In this document: positions 27,056 to 36,155 of the stretch, in pieces
Numbering within the stretch: position 1 is the first letter of the stretch
Layout of the letters: every line of letters begins with the position of its first letter
From: Fibrobacterota bacterium
GTDB taxonomy: Bacteria > Fibrobacterota > Fibrobacteria > UBA11236
Assembly: GCA_947482115.1 (NCBI GenBank)
Contig: CANKII010000001.1
Coordinates: 62,001 to 126,000 of the forward strand
Reading direction: 5' to 3'
Length of the DNA stretch: 64,000 nt
The notes under the pieces: model-generated
Database searches by the model: none
What the model was told of the DNA's origin: nothing
What the model saw: the letters and a program-made list of their open reading frames with translations, nothing else
Made by a program: the position numbers and the translations under genes

Positions 27056-29248
27056 TTGAACTATCGAATTGCCTTCCTTCCGATTCTGGCCTGCACCGCA
27101 ATCGGATTCGGGCAGATGCCCTACAAGCCCAATGCCTACCAGCAGAACGACTGGTTTGCGGAGTATGGGGAAAACATCGCCGCCTATGTGAACCCTGCCT
27201 CCATTGCCGAGGCGGATCAAATTGAGGTGAGCGCTGCGGCTTATACGACTCTTTCCGGTCAGGCCGGCCAGGAGTTCATCAGCGCCGTTCATCCCTTTGG
27301 ATACAACCATACGGTCAACATCACTTATTTTGAAAACGGCTCCCAGATCGACGGTTCCAACGCCTCGTATCTTGAGAACGCCTATTCCTTGGGATACGCC
27401 TTGCGCATTCCTTCGCTTCACAAATTGGCTGTCGGCGCAAACTTTACCGTCTTTCAATACGATCCTTTTGGAGCGTTAGGCGGAATACAATACAGCTTTG
27501 GCGGCGATTTGGGATTGACTTACAACCCCTTTACCACATCGCGTTATGGCAAGCTCCTGCTGGGTGTGGCCGTGCAAAACGTTTTACAGCCGAAGATCAA
27601 ACGGGTCTCCGGTGGAAGCGATGCGATTCCCCGGAATATCAATACCTCCCTGTTCTGGTGCGGCTTTAACAGAAAACTGGAGTTGGCCGCTTCCGCCAGT
27701 GTTGTGGACATCAGCCATCAGGGTTCAGGCAAGGGCAATCAGGTTGTTCCTTCCGGACGGGTCACTTATTACGTGGCACCGTGGGCGGGAGTCAAGGTGA
27801 AATATTCCAAGGAAGGTTATCCTGTCATTGGTTTGACCGCCAACGTGCAGCGGTTCAACCTGTTCCGTTATTTGCAGCTGGATGTGGACATGTCGCATGA
27901 TGCGCTTTCCGCCAATAACGAGGAACGCGGGTTCATCTGGAACGTGCGAGCCACCACTCGTCTGGGACCTACGCGCGAAGAGCGCATCGGTGATGCTCGC
28001 TACGAGCGTTTGAAAACAGAACCCGAGGAAGCCTATCGTGAGGCCATGCGGCTTTATCTGGCCCGGAAATTCCTGCCGGCTGCGTATGCCTTCGGCAAGG
28101 TTACCAGCAAGTATCCCACCTTCCATCTGGTGGATCAGGCCGCTTTTTACAAGGGCAAGGTTTTTGAGAACCTGCGGATGAATCAGGCTGCAAGGGATGT
28201 TTATGACGAAGCGCTGCGCAAGTATACGGACTCCGAACTGCGTCCCAAGTACATGTTCCAGTTGATGAATCTGAACTACAAGGAAGGGAAGTTCGAAGAA
28301 GCCTCCCGTTTGCACGAACAAATCGTGAATCTTTATCCGGAATCCGACGTCAAGTCCGATGCCGATTATATCCGGGGTCAGATCAAGTATGCGAAGAAGG
28401 ATTACACCGGAGCGATTACCCTGCTTTCCTCCATCACTTCCGGAAATGCCAATTACGCTTACGCGCGTTACACCATGGGTGTCTCTTATGCGAATCTCGG
28501 GAAAATGACAAATGCCGAAGCGGCGTTTGGAGATGTCGCACAGATTAAGCCGTCCAACGCTTCCGAACAGGAAATGAAGGATGTTGCCACCGTCAAATTG
28601 GGCCACATCAATTTCGGCAAACCCCAGCTCAAGAAAGCTGCGGAGTACTATGCCTCCGTCTCGGCCAACAGTCCCAAGTATGACGAGGCATTGCTCGGTC
28701 TGGCGTGGGCCTTCCTGAAGGAAAAGGATTTCAAGCACGGCGCCGATTATGCCGAGGCGATTATCACCAAAGCGCCCAACAGTCTGCTGATTCCCGAAGC
28801 ACATCTTCTCTTGGGGTATAGTGCGTACTTCCAGAAAAATTTCGATGCCGCTACCGCAGAGTTTGACAAGGCTGTGGATCTGTCGGATAAAAAGGCCGCT
28901 TCCATCGGAATGTTGAAACAGCAGAGAGGTGCGGACGTGCTGACCAGCAGTGAATTTGCTGCGGTTCAAAAGGAAGCATTGGAGCTTGCCAACCAGCTTC
29001 CCACCGAACACGTGGTCGAGAAGCAGAACAAGCTGCGTCCCCGGTATGACGCGCTGTCTGCCAAAATCGAAAAATATTTCGATTACCAGCGGGATTCAGA
29101 GCGTTATGAAAAATTCCTTCAGGACCGAAACCGGGTTGTCAAGGACGCCAAGTTTACCAAGGCCACAATTGGCAATATCAAAGCCGGTTCAGGCGGCGGA
29201 AATCGACCTCCCTCTTCGCAGGATTTGAAAGGTCTTGAAGTTCAGTAG
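27056..29248 (+). CDS. Outer-membrane beta-barrel fused to TPR repeats
   Basis: About 730 residues. A signal peptide (NYRIAFLPILACTAIGFG) precedes an N-terminal part of roughly 290 residues rich in alternating strands (YVNPASIAEADQIEVSAAAY, LAVGANFTVFQYDPFGAL, YGKLLLGVAVQNVLQPKIKR) typical of PorV/UPF0164-like barrels. The C-terminal part is TPR (YREAMRLYLARKFLPAAYAF, YKEGKFEEASRLHEQIVNLYP, LLLGYSAYFQKNFDAATAEF). A Gly/Pro-rich tail ends the protein. TTG at 27056 is chosen: AGGGAG lies eight bases upstream, whereas the in-frame GTG at 27047 overlaps that sequence. It is probably an outer-membrane anchor for the complex encoded around it. Confidence 0.75.
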   Translation: MNYRIAFLPILACTAIGFGQMPYKPNAYQQNDWFAEYGENIAAYVNPASIAEADQIEVSAAAYTTLSGQAGQEFISAVHPFGYNHTVNITYFENGSQIDGSNASYLENAYSLGYALRIPSLHKLAVGANFTVFQYDPFGALGGIQYSFGGDLGLTYNPFTTSRYGKLLLGVAVQNVLQPKIKRVSGGSDAIPRNINTSLFWCGFNRKLELAASASVVDISHQGSGKGNQVVPSGRVTYYVAPWAGVKVKYSKEGYPVIGLTANVQRFNLFRYLQLDVDMSHDALSANNEERGFIWNVRATTRLGPTREERIGDARYERLKTEPEEAYREAMRLYLARKFLPAAYAFGKVTSKYPTFHLVDQAAFYKGKVFENLRMNQAARDVYDEALRKYTDSELRPKYMFQLMNLNYKEGKFEEASRLHEQIVNLYPESDVKSDADYIRGQIKYAKKDYTGAITLLSSITSGNANYAYARYTMGVSYANLGKMTNAEAAFGDVAQIKPSNASEQEMKDVATVKLGHINFGKPQLKKAAEYYASVSANSPKYDEALLGLAWAFLKEKDFKHGADYAEAIITKAPNSLLIPEAHLLLGYSAYFQKNFDAATAEFDKAVDLSDKKAASIGMLKQQRGADVLTSSEFAAVQKEALELANQLPTEHVVEKQNKLRPRYDALSAKIEKYFDYQRDSERYEKFLQDRNRVVKDAKFTKATIGNIKAGSGGGNRPPSSQDLKGLEVQ

Positions 29249-29278
29249 CCGGAAAACGCGGGAGAACGGGGTTCCTAG

Positions 29279-32200
29279 ATGAGTAATTGGAAGTCCGGGG
29301 CGATGGTTCGCATGAATCGCGCCTTGGTTTTATTGTGGATCGCGGGCTTGGTCAGCGCAGTTTGGGCGGACAAGCTCGGGGATTTGAAGAAGCGCAAGGG
29401 TGAACTCGATCAAATTGCGGCAAGTTGTGCCGCTATGCAGGAACCCGGGAAGAGCGCCTGTCTCGCTGAACGCCAGAAAAAAGTGACGGCCTACAAGGCC
29501 GACTTGGAAAGCTACAAGGCGGATTTGAACAAGGCTTCCTCCACTCAGGATGAAGCGCAAGATTACGCGAATTCCATTGCCATTCTCGACAAAAGCATCA
29601 AGGAATTTACCGAATATCTGAACAGTTGCACGGATAAATCCGAACGTTGCGGTTCCGCTTTGTTTCAGGCTGCGAATCTGACTCTTCGAAAAGAGGAGGA
29701 CATCTTTCTCGCTACCCAGGCAAAGTACGAAAAGGACATGCAGCGCTGGGAAGATCACGACAAGAATGGTGCCGAGCCCGTTTCACCCCGTCGCAATCAC
29801 ACGGTTTCCCTTGGCCTTTTCCAGCGCTTTTTGAACGACTATCCCAATAACCGGGAAGTGCCGGATGTCTTGGCCCAGTCGGCTTTTATCGCTGATATGC
29901 AGGGTAAGGATCAGCTTTCCTTTGAGTTTCTCAACAAGCTCGTTGTGGGCTGGCCTCATCATCCCCAGGCCGTGAAGGCGCATCTTCGTTTGGGGGAATA
30001 CTGGTTCCTCAAGCATGAATATTCCAAGGCCGTTGAACAACTCAACGCCGTGCCTCTGGATTACGCGGGCAATGAAGCAGGCTTGGCCCTGTATCGTCGC
30101 GCGGAATGCTATTACAGTCTGGCTTCCTATGAAGAGGCCGCAAAATGGTTTTATGAATACGTGTCGCGTGTCGATGCCGGCAAGATACGCGGGGGAGATC
30201 AGCGCGACGAAGCCATGTCCTTCATGGCCGTGGCGTGGGCGGATATGGACAATGGTTTTGAAGTGGCGGAAAAGTTCCTCCGTGAACGTGGAAATCCGCC
30301 TTGGGAAAAGGACGTTTATTATCTGATTGGAATCAAGAACAAGTCGCATGATCGCCTTGACGAAGCTGTCAAAGCTTTCCGTTTTCTTTTGACCAAGGAT
30401 CCAACATACGTGAAGGCTCCTTCCGCGGATCTCGCCATTGTCGAAATATTGATGTTGCAGAAGAAATTTGATGAGGCACAGAAAGCCCGTCTGGATCTCG
30501 CAAACCGTTACGCAGAGGGTTCCGAATGGTTTCGCAAGAATGCTGCCGACAAGGGGGCCGTTGAGGAAGCCTCCAAAGCCGTCCATCTTGCGCTTTATCA
30601 GATTCCGGTTTATTACCACACGAAAAACGAGGCGGGGGATTCCGATGTTACCCTTCTCAAAAAAGCCGAGGAAGGTTACAGGAATTACCTGAATCGCTTT
30701 CCCAATGAAGTTTCATGGGATGTGTTTCAAGTGCACCAGCATTTGGCCGTGCTTTATGGAAAACTCAAGGTTTATCCCAAGGCTGCGACGGAATGGCGTT
30801 GGTGTGCCACATCGGATACGGCCAAGATGGGGGTTTTGCCCAAGGACAAAAAAAATCTGGTCTCCCGTCAGGATGCAGGATACAACGCCGTTTACATGAC
30901 GGATGAGGCAAGAAGAGCGGCCATTCCGACCGTTTATCACAATGATACTGCGGCTGCATTCAAGGGCCCTGAGACGAAGGCCTTTTTGGAGTACGTGAAC
31001 TGGTACTCTGAACTTTTTGGCAATTCGCCCTCGGTCGCGGATCTTGCCTACAACGCCGCTATTTTGCACTACGAAGCAAAACAATACGACGAGGCGATCA
31101 AACCCTTGAGCGATCTGATTGCCAGATTTCCAAACCATCCTCGCATCGTGTTGATCCGTCGCGCTTTGGCCCAGTGTCTTTTGGAAGGTGGCCAGTATGA
31201 CGAGGCCGGGAAACAGTTCGCGATATTGCAAGGCAAGCTATGCCCGTTTGACAGTCAATGCACCGAGATCAAAAAATCCATGGCTGCGACTTTATATAAA
31301 CAGGCCGAGAAGCAGCGCAAAAGCGGGGATTTCGTGGGTGCTTCACAGCAGTATGCAAAACTCGCTTCCACCTATCGCGATGTCGAATTTGCCGACAAGG
31401 CCATGTTTGAAGCAGGTGTCAGTGCCGATTCTGCCGGGAACCACGATGAAGGGGCTCGTACACTGCTGAGAATTTCGCAGGACTACCCCAACTCAAAGCT
31501 CGGTCTTAAAAGCATGCTCCGGGCAGCCTCCATTTACATGAATGCGAAAAAATATCGGGATGCCGCAGACGTGTTTCTCAAGATTCAAATGAAATTTCCA
31601 GAAGATTCTCTCGGAGGCATTCAAGCACTTGGCTGGGCAGCTGATGCTTATCAAAAGTTGCCGAGTCCGCGTCAAGCGGGGCAGACCTTTGAATCCGCCT
31701 TCCGCCTTTATCCCCGCAGTGAAAAAACGGCAGGGTTCCTCTATAACGCAGGGCAACTTTACGAAGATTCCAAATGGTATACGGATGCCATTGGGGATTA
31801 CAAACAGGTGTACGAAAATTATCCTGCCAGTCAGTATGCGCCGGAAGCCATGTTTTCGGTGCCGCTGCTGATGGAGAAGCTCGGAGATTCCACCGGAGCC
31901 ATTCTGGCGTATCAGGCATTTGTTGCCAAGTACCCCGGAGAAAGAACCAAGGTTATTCAAGCTCGAACCAGCATCATGCAATCGCGTTTGAACAACGGCA
32001 AGCGTTTTGAAATGCAGGGCGAAGAGAAGCAGGCTCTTGATTTATACGAGCAATGCATTTCGTCCCAGGAAGGGAGTGAAATTCCTCCTGCAATTGCCTC
32101 CGAAGCGGCCTATCGCGCGGGAGATGTCTATTACCGGAAAGTGGCGAGCATTCGCTTGGATGGAACCAAAGCTCAAAACGACGGACGCACCAAAACCATG

Positions 32201-32845
32201 CAGGAAAACCTCGTAACCGCCATTCAACATTATGCGAAGGCCGTGGGATTTGCAGAAGAGGAATGGGCCCTTCGAGCCACCTTGCGCATGGGAGATCTGT
32301 TCTCCACCATGGCACTTATTTATGACAATCAGCGTGTGGCGGGCCTTTCCGGTGAAGAGCGTTTTAAAATCACCATCCAGAACAAATTTTTTGTGCCCAA
32401 CTTTCTTGATAAGGGGAAGGAGATTTACAAGAAGAATCTCAACGTGGGTTTGCAGCAGAATATTTCCAGCCCTTGGATCGACACAACCGGAAACCGTTTG
32501 ATGGAGACCTATGCCTTTAAAGGCCGGGCCCTCGAAGACTTGGGGCAGTTATTTTTGCAATTCCCCCTCCCTGAAGATGCGACTCCCGAAGATCTGGCCC
32601 CTGTTCGGGCACAGCTAAAAGGGGAGTCTGACAAGCATAGGGCAGAGGCGATTGAAAATTATCGCAACGCATTGGATACGGCGCAGATCTATTTTATTGA
32701 CAATCCGGTCCGTGGCCGCATTATGAACAGGCTCCGTGAGCTCGATCCAACTGCCCCGCAACTCCAATTGCAAGTGCCTGTCAAACCTAAAATTGCGCCG
32801 AATCTAGATACAAAGTCAGCCCCTGCCGGCAGCCAAAAACAGTAA
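29279..32845 (+). CDS. Giant periplasmic TPR protein
   Basis: A 1188-residue protein with a signal sequence (MVRMNRALVLLWIAGLVSAVWA) and more than ten TPR-like units across its length, for example YLNRFPNEVSWDVFQVHQHL, YNAAILHYEAKQYDEAIKPL, RALAQCLLEGGQYDEAGKQF and PEAMFSVPLLMEKLGDSTGA. An early charged coiled coil lies at about 30-100. In layout it resembles the periplasmic TPR scaffolds of the Myxococcus Glt complex. The gene is 30 bases after the barrel-TPR gene. Start uncertain among ATGs at 29279, 29303 and 29312. Its exact family is not recognised. Confidence 0.75.
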   Translation: MSNWKSGAMVRMNRALVLLWIAGLVSAVWADKLGDLKKRKGELDQIAASCAAMQEPGKSACLAERQKKVTAYKADLESYKADLNKASSTQDEAQDYANSIAILDKSIKEFTEYLNSCTDKSERCGSALFQAANLTLRKEEDIFLATQAKYEKDMQRWEDHDKNGAEPVSPRRNHTVSLGLFQRFLNDYPNNREVPDVLAQSAFIADMQGKDQLSFEFLNKLVVGWPHHPQAVKAHLRLGEYWFLKHEYSKAVEQLNAVPLDYAGNEAGLALYRRAECYYSLASYEEAAKWFYEYVSRVDAGKIRGGDQRDEAMSFMAVAWADMDNGFEVAEKFLRERGNPPWEKDVYYLIGIKNKSHDRLDEAVKAFRFLLTKDPTYVKAPSADLAIVEILMLQKKFDEAQKARLDLANRYAEGSEWFRKNAADKGAVEEASKAVHLALYQIPVYYHTKNEAGDSDVTLLKKAEEGYRNYLNRFPNEVSWDVFQVHQHLAVLYGKLKVYPKAATEWRWCATSDTAKMGVLPKDKKNLVSRQDAGYNAVYMTDEARRAAIPTVYHNDTAAAFKGPETKAFLEYVNWYSELFGNSPSVADLAYNAAILHYEAKQYDEAIKPLSDLIARFPNHPRIVLIRRALAQCLLEGGQYDEAGKQFAILQGKLCPFDSQCTEIKKSMAATLYKQAEKQRKSGDFVGASQQYAKLASTYRDVEFADKAMFEAGVSADSAGNHDEGARTLLRISQDYPNSKLGLKSMLRAASIYMNAKKYRDAADVFLKIQMKFPEDSLGGIQALGWAADAYQKLPSPRQAGQTFESAFRLYPRSEKTAGFLYNAGQLYEDSKWYTDAIGDYKQVYENYPASQYAPEAMFSVPLLMEKLGDSTGAILAYQAFVAKYPGERTKVIQARTSIMQSRLNNGKRFEMQGEEKQALDLYEQCISSQEGSEIPPAIASEAAYRAGDVYYRKVASIRLDGTKAQNDGRTKTMQENLVTAIQHYAKAVGFAEEEWALRATLRMGDLFSTMALIYDNQRVAGLSGEERFKITIQNKFFVPNFLDKGKEIYKKNLNVGLQQNISSPWIDTTGNRLMETYAFKGRALEDLGQLFLQFPLPEDATPEDLAPVRAQLKGESDKHRAEAIENYRNALDTAQIYFIDNPVRGRIMNRLRELDPTAPQLQLQVPVKPKIAPNLDTKSAPAGSQKQ

Positions 32846-32904
32846 CGCTTTTAAGCCGGACTGCAACAGAATAGACACGTTTTTCTTGAAAATTCCCAAA
32901 AATA

Positions 32905-32935
32905 TGGTGCGAATTCAACAAAAAGACGGTATAAT
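32905..32935 (+). promoter_or_regulatory. Predicted internal promoter upstream of exbB
   Basis: A perfect -10 TATAAT (32930-32935) lies in the 192-base gap before exbB, with only a weak -35 candidate (TGGTGC, 32905-32910, spacing 19). It could allow exbB onward to be expressed apart from the TPR genes. Confidence 0.4.
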
Positions 32936-33037
32936 ATTCATGAAATTTGGCTGAACCCAGCGATGGAACATCTAACGTGGGTTCGAGCTTGGCCATTTTT
33001 TTAGCTTACCCGTACCAACTCAAACGAGAGGATAAAA

Positions 33038-33649
33038 ATGTCACTGCTTCTTAAAGGTTTTAATGGTGAAGGCCGCTTCTACATGAGCGTGATCCTTTTT
33101 CTCGGTCTCGTCTCCCTCGCGATTATCGCCGAGCGATTCATTTACATCTTCCTGAAATCCTCCAAGGGTCGTGCGGAATTCATGCGCAATGTGGCCAAGT
33201 TGCTGCAAGGCGGGCGTGTGGACGAGGCCAACCGGCTGGCTGCAAGTCAGGGAACCCCTCTGGCTCGCATCATCGCTGCCGTGTTACAAAACAAACCCAA
33301 GGGCCAGGCTGCCGCTGAAAGAGCGGTTGACGAAGTGTTCCTGACCGAAGCTCCTCGGATTAACCGTTACCTGAATCTGTTGCCTGCGCTCGCGAACATT
33401 GCCATGCTTTGCGGCCTGCTGGGCACCATTTTCGGTCTGATTCTGGCTTTCGATGCTGTGGCCAATCTTCCGGCTGCACAACGTCCTGCCGCTTTGGCCA
33501 ATGGTATCTCCATCGTTATGGTGAACACCTTCACCGGTTTGGCCGTGGCCATTCCGGTTTTGCTGTGCCATGGCCTTCTTGCCATGCAATCTGAGCGGTT
33601 GCAGGAAGAGATGGAAGAAAAATCCGTCAAAGTGATGAACCTGCTCTAA
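33038..33649 (+). CDS. exbB: ExbB/TolQ/MotA-type proton channel protein
   Basis: A 203-residue inner-membrane protein with three transmembrane segments (about residues 14-35, 115-140 and 158-182). The conserved family core is intact: LNLLPALANIAMLCGLLGTIFGLILAF, then ANGISIVMVNTFTGLAVAIPVLL. Together with ExbD partners it forms a proton-driven motor that moves periplasmic proteins. GAGAGGA precedes the ATG. The two ExbD-like genes and a TonB-like gene follow directly, as in Tol, Exb and Agl systems. Confidence 0.92.
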   Translation: MSLLLKGFNGEGRFYMSVILFLGLVSLAIIAERFIYIFLKSSKGRAEFMRNVAKLLQGGRVDEANRLAASQGTPLARIIAAVLQNKPKGQAAAERAVDEVFLTEAPRINRYLNLLPALANIAMLCGLLGTIFGLILAFDAVANLPAAQRPAALANGISIVMVNTFTGLAVAIPVLLCHGLLAMQSERLQEEMEEKSVKVMNLL

Positions 33650-33708
33650 GAATTGATGCCCATTGAAACCGTGCGTTTCCGACAGGGAACGCACTTGCAG
33701 GGAAAAAA

Positions 33709-34518
33709 ATGAAGAAATCAAGTGTGAAAGAGCACAAAGCGAAGGAGTTGGATCTCCTTCCTGTGATGAGCCTGTTTTCGATTCTGGTGACCATTGTGAT
33801 CACGATGGCATCCTTCGAAAAGCTTGGCATTCTGGAGTTATGGCTTCCGGAACGCAGCCAGGCGATGACGAGCCAGTCCGAGGATCAAGATCTTGGCTTG
33901 CTCAACCTTGCGGTAGTGATTACGGATAACAGCATTACCGTGGGTGCGTCCAACGGTTTTCAGCCCGCAGTTTATTACCAGGAGGAAGTCCAGTATCGCA
34001 GCCGTTCGGACCAGAACGTGTTCCGGAAGATCTACGTGAAAGGCGAGAAGGTTTATTCATCAACGGATAAAAAGCTCATGGGCCTGAACGAGAAGGAACT
34101 CATTTTCCTGAACGTGGTCGTCAAAAAGGATTCCTCTGATCCCGGCACTTACCTGTTTGCCGCACAGGATCACGAAGGTGAGCCGTTGATGGACACTTCT
34201 GGAAACTGGTATAAGGATATTCCTCCCGTGGGAGCTCCATACCGGGCCGTGGGTGACGAGACCATTCTCCACATGAACGAGGCGACACGGGTCACGTGCA
34301 AGATTGACAAGTTGAGTGCCTACTATGAGGTCGCGAGGGTTTTGGAAAAGGTTCACAAAATGTACAGCCGGCTTTCACCGCTCCCCACGGACGTGGATGA
34401 CATCGTCATTCTGGCCGGAGAGGATGTGATTTATGACAAAATCATCCAGATGATGGATGCAGCCAAAGCCGCCGGATATGATCGCGTGGCATTATCCCTG
34501 ATGGGAGGGGCAACCTGA
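33709..34518 (+). CDS. Enlarged ExbD-like protein lacking the membrane aspartate
   Basis: A 269-residue protein with one N-terminal transmembrane segment (ELDLLPVMSLFSILVTIVIT) and a periplasmic domain ending in a typical ExbD fold (YDKIIQMMDAAKAAGYDRVALSLM). It is about twice the normal ExbD size because of an insertion (about 70-195). At the position of the proton-carrying Asp of ExbD/TolR (P-x-I-D), the sequence reads PVMS, so the Asp is replaced by Ser21. It therefore probably serves as a structural or regulatory partner of the following ExbD, which keeps the Asp. Its stop overlaps that gene (TGATG). Confidence 0.8.
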   Translation: MKKSSVKEHKAKELDLLPVMSLFSILVTIVITMASFEKLGILELWLPERSQAMTSQSEDQDLGLLNLAVVITDNSITVGASNGFQPAVYYQEEVQYRSRSDQNVFRKIYVKGEKVYSSTDKKLMGLNEKELIFLNVVVKKDSSDPGTYLFAAQDHEGEPLMDTSGNWYKDIPPVGAPYRAVGDETILHMNEATRVTCKIDKLSAYYEVARVLEKVHKMYSRLSPLPTDVDDIVILAGEDVIYDKIIQMMDAAKAAGYDRVALSLMGGAT

Positions 34519-35096
34519 TGCTTGGAGGAATTGAAAAAACGTCACACGGTGGCGGCCATTCGCATTCGATTCATGATGGGGGAGGGCATCCTGAAGAAGG
34601 CGGCGCACCCAAGAAACGCGGGATTAAAAAACAGGAAGAGGCTGGCCTCATCATCACGTCGTTGATCGACGTGTTCGTGATCGTTCTGGTATTCCTTTTG
34701 CGCACTATTTCTGCCGAGGGGAATTTGCTGACTTCGGCTGATAATCTGGTTCTTCCCATGTCGGCTCATGCCAGATCTCCAACCGAGGTCTCCATGATCA
34801 TTTTGGGAACCTCCAACAAGATCACTGTCGATGGCGTTGAAATTGTGGAAACCTCTGCCGTCCGCAAACAGGAACCGTTGTTGATCGATGCCATGGCCAA
34901 GGTTCTCATCAAGAAACATGATGAGGAAAAGAAGGCGGAAATGCTGGGTGTCATCAAGGATGCTTCCGGCAAGGTTGTGGTTCAGTTCGACAAGAATCTG
35001 CCTTATGATGTTGTCACCAAGGTGATGGCCACATGTGGTTATGCGGGTTATAACAACATCAAGTTCGCCGTGTTGCGCAAGAATGAGGAGGGCTAA
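34518..35096 (+). CDS. exbD: ExbD/TolR-like protein with histidine-rich N-terminus
   Basis: A 192-residue single-pass protein. The membrane segment ITSLIDVFVIVLVFLL carries the functional Asp51, and the C-terminal periplasmic domain ends with the family pattern LPYDVVTKVMATCGYAGYNNIKFAVLR. Residues 10-24 are rich in His and Gly (HGGGHSHSIHDGGGH), which is unusual on the cytoplasmic side of ExbD and could sense or bind metal. It overlaps the preceding gene by one base and is followed after one base by the TonB-like gene. Confidence 0.9.
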   Translation: MLGGIEKTSHGGGHSHSIHDGGGHPEEGGAPKKRGIKKQEEAGLIITSLIDVFVIVLVFLLRTISAEGNLLTSADNLVLPMSAHARSPTEVSMIILGTSNKITVDGVEIVETSAVRKQEPLLIDAMAKVLIKKHDEEKKAEMLGVIKDASGKVVVQFDKNLPYDVVTKVMATCGYAGYNNIKFAVLRKNEEG

Positions 35097-35097
35097 G

Positions 35098-36075
35098 ATG
35101 TCGACGAATAAAAAGCCTTCCCAAGCTTCCAAGCCTTCGAAGGATCCCTTCATCCAAAAGTTTGAAGTCGAGTCCGATGCACGTCTTTTCCGTTTCATGG
35201 GTGTGTTCGTTCTTTTGGGTGCTGCGTTTGTCTCCTATACGATGACTGTGAGTTCGATTATTCCAGGTGTGCTTCAGACGCACAACAAGAAGGAAATTTC
35301 GGAAAAGGTCAGCGTGGTGAAGTTGGGCGAAGTCAAGAAGGAAGAGGAAAAGAAAAAAGAGAAGCCCAAGGAAAAGACTCCTCCTTCATCCCATGAAGGG
35401 GGCGGTGCCAGAGCCCGAGGTCATGGAAACCCCAAGGCTGTGGCAACTCAGGCTGCTTTGAAGATGATTACTTCGAGATCGGCTTCCAACGCCCTTTCCG
35501 GTTACACCCTGATGGCTTCCAAGTTCACCAAGGATATCGACAAGGTTCTCAACGGTGTTTCCGGTTTGACCAAAACGGGGACAACCCGCATCGGAGGCCG
35601 GAAAGGTATGGCGGGTACCGGTGGATTCAATGAGGGATTTGCCAGTGGTACGCCGGGTGGTGTGGATGATCTTCTCGGCGGATTGTGGGGCGGCGGAGGT
35701 GGTGGCGGTCTAAGTCTGACTGCCAAGGGCGGAGCCGGTCTTCAAGCGCCGAAAGCGTCGGATATTGACTTGGGTTCGGATGGCGGTTCACGTTCCACTG
35801 AATCCATTATCTCGGTGATTCGTCAGCACACACCGGGGTTACGCCACACGTTCGAAAAGTATTTGAAGCTCCAGCCGGGTTTCAAGGGCAAGGTGTCCTT
35901 CCATTTCATCATTGCTCCCAGCGGTTCCATCATTGAATTGACCATTGTTTCCAGCACTACCGGAAACAGTGACTTCGATCAAGAGATACGCGACAAGGTC
36001 AAAACTTGGCGTTTCGAACCGACCAAGGGCAAGGGAAATGACGCTGTGAACGTACCCTTCAATTTCTCCGAATAA
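35098..36075 (+). CDS. TonB-family protein with AgmX/PglI C-terminal domain
   Basis: A 325-residue protein. Residues about 38-58 form one membrane anchor. The periplasmic part has a Lys/Glu/Pro stretch (KKEEEKKKEKPKEKTPP), a Gly-rich linker (GGLWGGGGGGG) and a C-terminal AgmX/PglI domain: IRQHTPGLRHTFEKYLK, GKVSFHFIIAPSG, SSTTGNSDFD, KTWRF, PFNFSE. This domain is the TonB-like end of gliding protein GltJ/AgmX and of many TonB paralogs. It likely carries ExbB/ExbD energy across the periplasm to the TPR, barrel and OmpA partners. GAGGAGGG precedes the ATG. Confidence 0.88.
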   Translation: MSTNKKPSQASKPSKDPFIQKFEVESDARLFRFMGVFVLLGAAFVSYTMTVSSIIPGVLQTHNKKEISEKVSVVKLGEVKKEEEKKKEKPKEKTPPSSHEGGGARARGHGNPKAVATQAALKMITSRSASNALSGYTLMASKFTKDIDKVLNGVSGLTKTGTTRIGGRKGMAGTGGFNEGFASGTPGGVDDLLGGLWGGGGGGGLSLTAKGGAGLQAPKASDIDLGSDGGSRSTESIISVIRQHTPGLRHTFEKYLKLQPGFKGKVSFHFIIAPSGSIIELTIVSSTTGNSDFDQEIRDKVKTWRFEPTKGKGNDAVNVPFNFSE

Positions 36076-36095
36076 GCCGAGAGATCATTACATCT

Positions 36096-36130
36096 AAAAA
36101 CCCGCGGTGTCCCATCGCGGGTTTTTTATT
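36096..36130 (+). terminator. Rho-independent terminator ending the trans-envelope operon
   Basis: AAACCCGCG (36098-36106) pairs perfectly with CGCGGGTTT (36116-36124) around a 9-base loop, followed by a T-rich run. It separates the AgmX-like gene from the lipoprotein-mreB cluster. Confidence 0.9.
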
Positions 36131-36155
36131 TTACGCTCTTTCAAAGGCGTGTTTC

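Noticed and set aside
27725-29011. A 428-residue minus-strand frame inside the barrel-TPR gene
   Set aside because: Its residues show no domain; the plus-strand gene has signal peptide, TPRs and operon context.
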